The notes beneath the pieces are model-generated. The model ran no database searches. It was given only the letters and a program-made list of their open reading frames with translations, and was not told the DNA's origin. From Phytopseudomonas seleniipraecipitans (GTDB lineage Bacteria; Pseudomonadota; Gammaproteobacteria; Pseudomonadales; Pseudomonadaceae), in assembly GCF_900102335.1 (NCBI RefSeq), contig NZ_FNBM01000004.1:179052-243051 (forward strand): a stretch of 64,000 nucleotides of DNA, in the 5' to 3' direction. The position numbers were made by a program, and so were the translations under genes. Position 1 is the stretch's first letter. Each line of letters opens with the position of its first letter. Below are positions 57,940 through 64,000 of the stretch, piece by piece.

Positions 57940-58246
57940 TTAAACGTTGCCGCCGTCCCGGCGCACCGGGCGGCCGATATTTATCATCAACGCATCAATA
58001 AGCGGGTGGGACATGCCGCTGCAAGGCCCAAAGGCCGGGGTCGTGCAGGTTAAACGCGCATATGAAAATTATCTTCATCTCGTCGAGAGGCCTCTTGTCT
58101 ACAGCTGGCGTGACGGTGGTATCATTTTGCAGGCATCACGACCGCCAATCGTGAACGGTGTCCACTCAAGGCTGGCTCAAGGATTTTGACGGCCCGGCAC
58201 ATCCCTCAATGCAGTGCATCGACTCGTACAGTCAAGGAAGCGCGAG

Positions 58247-58516
58247 ATGAACGCAAAAGAACAACAATTGACCGAGCTGCTCACGCTCACGTCACGCACC
58301 ATCACCCATATGACGGCGGCTATGACCGCGCTCTCGTTCGATCTGCTACGCAGCGACGACAGCGGCGTGCGCTCGGCGGCCTCCAAGATGATTACCCGCC
58401 TGGGCGCCGTGAGCCAGGAGCTCGATCAACAATGGCTGTTGATCAGCGAACTGACCGGGGTCGAAGCACCTGTGCGGCACGACACCATTGAAGAAGTCCA
58501 GCTGCATACTGCCTGA
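58247..58516 (+). CDS. Conserved small helical protein, unknown function
   Basis: The 89-residue protein begins MNAKEQQLTELLTLTSRTIT and is mostly helical, with a heptad-like LxxLxxxxxxxMTAAMTALSFDLL stretch. There is no signal peptide or membrane segment. It diverges from astC and matches the position of a small hypothetical gene next to aruC in P. aeruginosa. In that species argR is also nearby but it is not present here. Function is unknown. Confidence 0.65.
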   Translation: MNAKEQQLTELLTLTSRTITHMTAAMTALSFDLLRSDDSGVRSAASKMITRLGAVSQELDQQWLLISELTGVEAPVRHDTIEEVQLHTA

Positions 58517-58536
58517 CTCGGGCAGCCTCCTGCTCA

Positions 58537-58563
58537 GGGCCGACATCCTCTGTCGGCCCTTCT
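58537..58563 (+). terminator. Terminator after the small helical protein
   Basis: The stem GGGCCGACA / TGTCGGCCC with a five-base loop is followed by TTCTC. It lies 20 bases after the stop codon. Confidence 0.75.
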
Positions 58564-58648
58564 CGACACCAACATTCTGCTTTGTTCTATCGCCAGATGC
58601 CCCGCCATCGTGGAGCACCCTCCCACCCGCCTTTCAGGAAGCTCGCCG

Positions 58649-59020
58649 ATGAGTGCGCCCAGCAGCCAAGTCATGCTGTATGCCAATGACCCGGTCAAGA
58701 CCTGTGCCTTTTATGAGCAGCATTTCGGCTTCGTGCCCAGCGAGGAGAGCCAGGGCGTGGTTGAGCTACATCACCCACGTGGCGGCCTGATTCTGCTGGT
58801 GCACCGCGCCGCCAAATCGCTGAAGGGCAATCAGGCTCGGGTGAAGCTGGTGTTCGACGTTGAGAACCTGGAAGCCTTCCGCAGCCGTGCTTTGGTCAAC
58901 GGACTGGAGTTCGGCCCGATCCACCAGGCTCAGGGCTACGGATTCGCCAACAGCAAAGACCCGGACGGCAACGGCGTGAGCATTTCCAGCCGCGTATATC
59001 GACCGCGCCAGGGCAGTTAG
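58649..59020 (+). CDS. VOC (glyoxalase/bleomycin-resistance) superfamily protein
   Basis: The 123-residue protein has the beta-alpha-beta-beta-beta pattern of VOC proteins: [21 protein letters not shown], then [10 protein letters not shown], and a second half ending [21 protein letters not shown]. The canonical DPDGN turn is present, with the metal-ligand positions only partly conserved. The substrate is unknown. Start 58649 was preferred to a GTG at 58610. It overlaps the convergent nitronate monooxygenase stop by four bases. Confidence 0.8.
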   Translation: MSAPSSQVMLYANDPVKTCAFYEQHFGFVPSEESQGVVELHHPRGGLILLVHRAAKSLKGNQARVKLVFDVENLEAFRSRALVNGLEFGPIHQAQGYGFANSKDPDGNGVSISSRVYRPRQGS

Positions 59021-60072
59021 CCCCGCGCAGCCAGGTACTCGCGCTGTAGCACCTCAACCAACTGTGCCGCAGGCAGTGCTCGCGCCAGCGCTGCGCCCTG
59101 CCCGGCCCAGTGTGCCGCGAACTCTGCGTTGCCGGCCTTCGCTGCGGCAGCGATAAGCTGCTTGCCGGCGTCATAGGCGATGCCGAAACCAGGCACGGGC
59201 GGATGCCCGGGTGCGCCCACTTCAGCGATGAACCGATTAACGATGCCGCGCGCCGGACGGCCCGAGATCGCCGTGGTCACCTGGGTAACCTGTGCCCGCT
59301 CGCTGCTCAACATGCGCCGGTAGGCGTCATTGGCTGCGGATTCGGGGCAGAGAATAAACGCCGTGCCCAGCTGCGCAGCACTGGCACCCAGGGCCATGGC
59401 GGCAGCAATGCCGGCGCCGTCCATGATGCCACCCGCCGCGATCACGGGTCGCGACAGATGGCGAACCAGCACCCGCACCAGCGCCAGCGTGCCAATACCC
59501 TGATCGCCACGCTGCGGTTCGAAGACCCCACGGTGACCGCCAGCTTCGATGCCCTGCGCGACGATCAGATCGATGCCGGCCGCTTCCAGCAAACGCCCCT
59601 CTTCCAGCGTGGTCGCCGAGGCCAGCAGGATAATGCCTGCCTTCTTCAGCGCATCGATACGATCCTGCGGCGGCAGCCCCAAATGAAAGCTGACGATCGG
59701 CGGGCGCTGCTCAAGCAAAACGTCCAGCTGGCCGTCATCATCATAGAAGCTGCTGTAGATATCACCGATAGCTGACGGCGCATCGCTGCCAAGCTCGGCG
59801 AAATAAGGTTGCAGGTGTTCAAGCCAAACGTGCTCTGCCGTTGCATCAGCAATGCTGGGGCGATGGCAGAACACATTGATGTTGAAAGGACGACGGGTTC
59901 CGGCGCGGGTCTCGATGATCATCTGCCGGCCAACCTCGGCCTTAACCGCGGCAATCGAAATCGAGCCAAGACCGCCCGCATTGCTCACCGCCGCAGCGAG
60001 CGCCGGGGTGGCAGTGCCGGCCATGGGTGCCTGAATGATCGGATAGTCGATACCCAAGACTGCGCAGTTCAT
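59017..60072 (-). CDS. Nitronate monooxygenase family protein
   Basis: The 351-residue FMN enzyme resembles nitronate monooxygenases (2-nitropropane dioxygenases), which oxidise propionate-3-nitronate and similar toxins. It has the N-terminal [29 protein letters not shown] pattern, [13 protein letters not shown] with the catalytic His region, [28 protein letters not shown], and [11 protein letters not shown] at the start. The family is clear. The exact substrate is not. Confidence 0.88.
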   Translation of the reverse strand: MNCAVLGIDYPIIQAPMAGTATPALAAAVSNAGGLGSISIAAVKAEVGRQMIIETRAGTRRPFNINVFCHRPSIADATAEHVWLEHLQPYFAELGSDAPSAIGDIYSSFYDDDGQLDVLLEQRPPIVSFHLGLPPQDRIDALKKAGIILLASATTLEEGRLLEAAGIDLIVAQGIEAGGHRGVFEPQRGDQGIGTLALVRVLVRHLSRPVIAAGGIMDGAGIAAAMALGASAAQLGTAFILCPESAANDAYRRMLSSERAQVTQVTTAISGRPARGIVNRFIAEVGAPGHPPVPGFGIAYDAGKQLIAAAAKAGNAEFAAHWAGQGAALARALPAAQLVEVLQREYLAARG

Positions 60073-60224
60073 ACGACGATCCTCGAAAAACCTACCCAGA
60101 GGGGATCAAAGATAACCCACCTCCTCTCAATTTCAACTGCAAGGCGTGCAGCGCCAGGGTTGCGAAACATGAAGCGGGTGACACATCCCTGCCTATCCAG
60201 CGCTGCGATGCGCGTCAACCTGCC

Positions 60225-61187
60225 TTAGCGTAGCACCGGCATGGACGGCATGGCGTTCAAGGGGATCAGCGCGCCTGGGTGCTGAATCACGGCACCTGCC
60301 AAGCGGTGCCCCCAGCGCGCCGCTTGCTGCGGATCGCAGCCTTGCAGGCGGCCGGCCAGGTAGCCGGCGCTGAACGCATCACCGGCGGCGGTGGTATCCA
60401 CAACCTGTTCGACTGGCTCTGCCAGCACTTCAGCGCGACCATCGGCGGTTTGCAGCAGACAGCTGCGCGCGCCGCGCTTGACGATTACCTCGCCCACGCC
60501 CTGGTCTGCGTAATAGTTGAAGAGTTGCTCCGGCGTCTCGAAGTCGAATACCGCAACGTCGTCCTCCCAGGTGACGAGTGCGATATCCACCATGCCCAAG
60601 AGCTCTGCATAGTGTGCGCGTGCATGCGCCGCATCCGGCCATAGCCGTGCCCGATAATTGTTATCGAACACGATACGCGTGCCTCGAGCACGCGCCTGAC
60701 GGAGGGCATCGAGTAATCGCTGACGCCCTTCAACGGTGAGGATCGCCAGACTGATACCACTGAGATAGAGCATTTGGTAATCGCCAAGAGCAGCCAACAG
60801 CTCATCGGCGCCCGACCCATCAAAGCAGTAGCGCGCCGCGGACTCGCCTCGCCAGTAGAGAAACGTTCGCTCGCCCTGCGCGTCGGTCTGGATCATATAG
60901 AGGCCAGGCAAACGGTCCGCCACGATCCGCACCTGTCCATCACCGACGCCTTCTTCACGCCAGCGCGCGCGCATCGCCTGGCTCAGTGCGTCGTCGCCCA
61001 CAGCGGTGAGGTAATCGACGACCACGCCATCGCAGCGACACAAGCGACTGAGGTAAACCGCCGTATTGAGCGTGTCCCCTCCGAAGGTTTGCCGCATACC
61101 ACCGTCGGCGTGCTGTTGAAGTTCAACCATGCACTCACCGATCAAGCCGACCGTGGCCGGTGCAGCCGCGTTGGAAAGAATCGTCAT
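60225..61187 (-). CDS. kdgK: PfkB-family sugar kinase, probably KDG kinase
   Basis: The 320-residue ribokinase-fold protein starts GLIGECMVELQQHADG and has QTFGGDTLNTAVYLSR and AVGDDALSQAMR. The C-terminal DTTAAGDAFSAGYLAGRL is the PfkB signature with its catalytic Asp. The N-terminal GECMVEL and FDNNYRARLWP fit 2-keto-3-deoxygluconate kinases. Start 61187 was chosen over an ATG eight codons earlier. It lies just behind the D-amino-acid deaminase gene, whose link to KDG metabolism is unclear. Confidence 0.85.
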   Translation of the reverse strand: MTILSNAAAPATVGLIGECMVELQQHADGGMRQTFGGDTLNTAVYLSRLCRCDGVVVDYLTAVGDDALSQAMRARWREEGVGDGQVRIVADRLPGLYMIQTDAQGERTFLYWRGESAARYCFDGSGADELLAALGDYQMLYLSGISLAILTVEGRQRLLDALRQARARGTRIVFDNNYRARLWPDAAHARAHYAELLGMVDIALVTWEDDVAVFDFETPEQLFNYYADQGVGEVIVKRGARSCLLQTADGRAEVLAEPVEQVVDTTAAGDAFSAGYLAGRLQGCDPQQAARWGHRLAGAVIQHPGALIPLNAMPSMPVLR

Positions 61188-61263
61188 AGGCGCTCCTGTA
61201 CTTGTGCGCATAGCTGTCGGATTTTCTACGGAGCCGGGCCTGCAATGGCCCAGCAGGGACGTC

Positions 61264-62484
61264 TCAGAAACGTGTCGGCATCACCTCGATGACGTTCAGC
61301 GCATCGTCGACCAGCAGCACCTGCCGCCATTTGTCGAAAGTGAGACAGGGGTGCGACGTGCCGAAGGACAGGATGTCACCGACTGCAAGCGCCTCCCCGC
61401 CCGGCACCGAAAGAAACAGGTGCTGGTCCATGATGAGCTTGACGCCCCAGCCCTTAACATCACGTGGCGGATGGCCTTCGCGGTACAGGCGCTGCGGCAT
61501 CGGCAAGTCGGGATCACATCCGATATCGCGCTTGCCGAGCGCAACGATAGCCAGCCCCGGCTCGGGCAGCGATTGAACATGAGCAAACACTTCCAGCGCA
61601 GGCAGCAACTCACCCTGCAGGTCCGGGTGCCGACCTTTCACCTCTTCCATCGCACCGGCGTACAGCTTGTGGTCATGAACCACATAGCAACCAGGGCGCA
61701 GCAGCGGTGTGTACTCATCACGCAGATCGGCGCGATCGAAGGCCTCGGCGATCAGGTCGAACCACTTCGAACCAGACGCGGTAACCACCGGCTTGCTGGT
61801 AGTGAATGCATGCGTGCGTTTCAGGCGCATGAGTGTATCGACCAGTCGATCGGCGTAAGCACGCACGTCGGTGATCGGGGTTTGCCCAGCAATGATGCCT
61901 TCATAGCCTTCGATGCCGGACAAGCTCAGTGCGGGTGATTGCTCGAGCGCGGTCAGCAGCGCCTCCAGCTCGCGATCATTGCGCACACCACAACGACCGC
62001 CCTCGACACCCAGTTCGATCATCACGTGCAGTTGCAAGCCTCGTGCCGAGAAAAAGCCATTGAGTGCCTGCACGTTTTCCACACTGTCGACCACGCAGTG
62101 GAACTCGGCGCCCTTGGCGATCAAACCGGCCACCAACGCCATATTTGCAGCGCCGACGAGCTGGTTGGCCATCAGCAGCCGCGTCACCCTGTGCTCGAAA
62201 GCCGCCACGCACTGAGTAGCAGTGGCGAGCGTAATCCCCCACGCCCCGGCCTCGAGCTGACGATGGAACAGGCCAGGCGTCATGGTGGTTTTGCCATGTG
62301 GCGCCAATCGAGCGCTATGGCGCTCAGCAAACGACTGCATCCAGGAAATGTTGTGCTGTAGAGGGCGTTCGTAAACGACCGCTGCAGGCAGGCTGACGTC
62401 CTGCAGCAAGGCGCGCCCCGCGCCGATGATTGCGGCTTTCTCCACGCCGGGTTGCGGCGCTTCGCTCAGGTCAGCAGATCGCAT
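61264..62484 (-). CDS. D-amino acid deaminase (D-threonine aldolase-like fold)
   Basis: The 406-residue PLP enzyme has an alanine-racemase-like barrel with the cofactor lysine in SARLAPHGKTTMTP. Its C-terminal beta domain carries the metal-ligand pattern SHPC (FGTSHPCLTFDKW), as in D-threonine aldolase and D-serine dehydratase relatives. Members of this group are annotated as amino-acid deaminases and act on D-amino acids. Upstream GAGAAGGA precedes the start. It sits beside a D-aminoacylase and an RpiR regulator, so D-amino acid use is a coherent inference. Confidence 0.85.
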   Translation of the reverse strand: MRSADLSEAPQPGVEKAAIIGAGRALLQDVSLPAAVVYERPLQHNISWMQSFAERHSARLAPHGKTTMTPGLFHRQLEAGAWGITLATATQCVAAFEHRVTRLLMANQLVGAANMALVAGLIAKGAEFHCVVDSVENVQALNGFFSARGLQLHVMIELGVEGGRCGVRNDRELEALLTALEQSPALSLSGIEGYEGIIAGQTPITDVRAYADRLVDTLMRLKRTHAFTTSKPVVTASGSKWFDLIAEAFDRADLRDEYTPLLRPGCYVVHDHKLYAGAMEEVKGRHPDLQGELLPALEVFAHVQSLPEPGLAIVALGKRDIGCDPDLPMPQRLYREGHPPRDVKGWGVKLIMDQHLFLSVPGGEALAVGDILSFGTSHPCLTFDKWRQVLLVDDALNVIEVMPTRF

Positions 62485-62569
62485 GTCTGGATCCTTCTCG
62501 GTTTTTTTGCATGGAAGGCCGTGCAGTCAGGCCTTACGAGATCGATTGGATTGAATCACGGAAAATAAC

Positions 62570-62607
62570 TATCACAAATTATTTTTTTAAGTTAGAAATT
62601 ATCACAA
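62570..62607. promoter_or_regulatory. Direct repeat TATCACAA in the divergent promoter region
   Basis: Identical octamers TATCACAA lie at 62570-62577 and 62600-62607, 30 bases apart (about three helical turns), in AT-rich DNA between the deaminase and the RpiR gene. They may be an operator for the adjacent regulator. Confidence 0.45.
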
Positions 62608-62657
62608 CCTAGGCACGATTCTTTTGATCCGCCTTCGGTAAGCAACGGAGTCATGAA

Positions 62658-63521
62658 GTGAATTTGGAAATCGACATCCTGTCGCGCATCACAGAACGCT
62701 ACCCGACCTTGCGCGAAGCCGAGCGCAAGGTGGCGGCGATGGTCATCGACGATATCGATTTCGTGACCAGTGCCAACATCTCAGCCATCGCAGCCCGCGC
62801 CGGCGTCAGTGATGCCAGCGTCACTCGCTTTGCCAAGTCCATCGGCTGTCAGGATGTGCGTGACCTCAAGCTGCGCCTCGCACAGTCACTCGCGGTCGGT
62901 CGCCGCTTCATCCAAGAGGCCAGCGAAGAAGACGGCATCGGCGCGGTATACGAAATTGCCAAGCAGACGCTCGACCTCAACCGCGAACTCATCGCCAATG
63001 CAGACATCGAGGGTGCGCTCGATCTGCTCGATGGCGCGCGGCAGATCATCATTTTCGGCGCCGGTGGCGGCTCGGTGGTGCTCGCTCAGGAGATGCAGTT
63101 CCGCCTGGTGCGCCTGGGTTATGCGGTTAGCGCGTATTCCCAGGCGCTGATGCCACGCATGGTCGCCGCCACGCTCGACCCCAGTGATGTGGTGGTGGCG
63201 CTGTCGGTCACCGGCTACACCCCGGAAATCGTCGATGCGGCGCGTATTGCCCGCAGTTATGACGCCCAAGTACTGGCCCTTACCGCGACGGACTCCCCCC
63301 TGGCGCAGCAGGCCAATGTGGTGCTGCCCATCGCCGCACGCGAAACCGATTTCATCTACCACCCGTCCTCGTCGCGCTACGCCATGCTGGCGGCCATCGA
63401 TGTGCTCGCCATGCGCCTGGCATTGCGACACCGGCAACGCTCACGAGACAAGCTGCGCCGCCTGAAGCTCACGCTCGACGCCCACCGTGGCGGCCACAAC
63501 CGTCAGCCCCTGGGGGATTGA
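62658..63521 (+). CDS. MurR/RpiR family transcriptional regulator
   Basis: The 287-residue protein has an N-terminal RpiR helix-turn-helix (SANISAIAARAGVSDASVTRFAKSIG) and a C-terminal SIS domain that binds a phosphosugar-like ligand (IIIFGAGGGSVVLAQEMQFRLVRLG, VVALSVTGYTPEIVDAARIA). It starts with GTG at 62658; GGAG lies upstream and the nearby ATG at 62653 is out of frame. It is separated from the D-aminoacylase gene by three bases and is its likely regulator. It diverges from the deaminase and kinase genes. Confidence 0.93.
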   Translation: MNLEIDILSRITERYPTLREAERKVAAMVIDDIDFVTSANISAIAARAGVSDASVTRFAKSIGCQDVRDLKLRLAQSLAVGRRFIQEASEEDGIGAVYEIAKQTLDLNRELIANADIEGALDLLDGARQIIIFGAGGGSVVLAQEMQFRLVRLGYAVSAYSQALMPRMVAATLDPSDVVVALSVTGYTPEIVDAARIARSYDAQVLALTATDSPLAQQANVVLPIAARETDFIYHPSSSRYAMLAAIDVLAMRLALRHRQRSRDKLRRLKLTLDAHRGGHNRQPLGD

Positions 63522-63524
63522 GAC

Positions 63525-64000
63525 ATGCCACAGCACGCCAGCCTGCTGATTCGTAACGTTCAGCTCATCGATGGCACGGGAGCCGCACCTTTTACCGGCG
63601 ACCTGGCGGTGTCTGGCGAGCGCATCGTCGCGCTCGGTGACCTGCGCGACTGGTCGGCGGATACCTGCATCGAGGGCAACGGTCGGTGTCTGTCCCCCGG
63701 CTTCATCGATGTGCACACCCACGACGACATCAATGTCATACGCATGCCGGAGATGCTGCCCAAACTCACTCAGGGCATTACCACCGTCATCGTCGGTAAT
63801 TGCGGGATCAGCGCGTCGCCGGTTAGCCTTTCAGGCCCCACCGTTCCCGACCCGATGAACCTGCTCGGCCGCGTCGAGGACTTCCGTTACCCCGCGTTCG
63901 CCACCTATGCCGAGTCGGTTACGGCGGCCCAGCCGAGCGTCAACGTCGCAGCGCTGGTCGGGCACACGGCGCTGCGCGCGACGTTCATGGAGCGTTTCGA
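63525..64000 (+). CDS. D-aminoacylase (N-acyl-D-amino-acid deacylase), N-terminal part
   Basis: The frame starts MPQHASLLIRNVQLIDGTG and shows the amidohydrolase metal motif HTHDD in CLSPGFIDVHTHDDINV, followed by LTQGITTVIVGNCGISASP. These are typical of N-acyl-D-amino-acid deacylases, which free D-amino acids from their N-acyl forms. About 158 codons are visible and the gene runs off the window end. The neighbouring regulator, deaminase and kinase form a D-amino-acid use cluster. Confidence 0.9.
   Translation, partial: MPQHASLLIRNVQLIDGTGAAPFTGDLAVSGERIVALGDLRDWSADTCIEGNGRCLSPGFIDVHTHDDINVIRMPEMLPKLTQGITTVIVGNCGISASPVSLSGPTVPDPMNLLGRVEDFRYPAFATYAESVTAAQPSVNVAALVGHTALRATFMERF

Noticed and set aside
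58186..58491. 101-codon plus-strand frame overlapping the small helical gene
   Set aside because: It is in another frame of 58247-58516, is Arg/His-rich, and lacks a ribosome site.

Overview
The window is chromosomal DNA of a Pseudomonas-type gammaproteobacterium. The call rests on gene content and order: fleQ-fleS-fleR, amrZ, an aruF/aruG pair for arginine succinyltransferase, and alaS-lysC-rsmA next to a tRNA-Ser/tRNA-Arg cluster. Codon use is GC-rich, and REP-like palindromes sit between genes. No prophage, IS transposase, CRISPR array or secretion-system cargo was seen. Species cannot be fixed from the sequence alone.

Layout. (1) 1-6.1 kb, housekeeping: tRNA-Ala(GGC), gltX, a nucleoside deoxyribosyltransferase-like gene translationally coupled to uvrB, an aromatic/aspartate aminotransferase and tRNA-Asn(GTT). 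Downstream of tRNA-Asn lies a 148-bp tandem duplication carrying a copy of the tRNA 3' end. (2) 6.5-32.3 kb, a flagellar and chemotaxis supercluster, mostly on the minus strand: cheV-cheR, flgBCDE, flgFGHIJ-flgK-flgL, fliC-flaG-fliD-fliS-fliT, fleQ and fleSR. Divergent on the plus strand are flgA, flgM, flgN and a YcgR/FlgZ PilZ brake. Readable promoters fit the known hierarchy. FleQ (class I) drives sigma-54 promoters at flgB, flgF, fleSR and perhaps flgA. Sigma-28 promoters with exact 11-bp spacers precede fliC and flgM. (3) 32.3-43.7 kb: an MFS transporter, a YceH-family protein, a Fur-box small RNA resembling PrrF, tRNA-Arg(CCT), a fused indolepyruvate:ferredoxin oxidoreductase with a divergent Lrp regulator, a small operon of exported or membrane micro-proteins behind a sigma-54/IHF-type promoter, phnN, amrZ, mgtE and a DUF4124/BamE-like lipoprotein-sized protein. 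(4) 43.7-48.8 kb: tRNA-Arg(ACG), a tRNA-Arg pseudogene cut by a palindromic element, tRNA-Arg(ACG), tRNA-Ser(GCT), rsmA/csrA, lysC and alaS. (5) 49-58.5 kb: threonine aldolase and the arginine succinyltransferase (AST) operon astC-aruF-aruG-astD-astB-(small acidic protein)-astE. (6) 58.6-64 kb: a VOC protein, nitronate monooxygenase, and a D-amino-acid module. That module holds a PfkB sugar kinase and a D-threonine-aldolase-fold deaminase, divergent from an RpiR regulator and a D-aminoacylase that runs off the end.

The least explained parts are the sigma-54/IHF micro-protein operon (39.2-40.0 kb), the broken tRNA-Arg with its palindromic element, the tandem tRNA-Asn 3'-end duplication, and the break of flagellar synteny after fleR. 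Most of the rest is well-known biology, and no clearly novel defence or biosynthetic system is visible.
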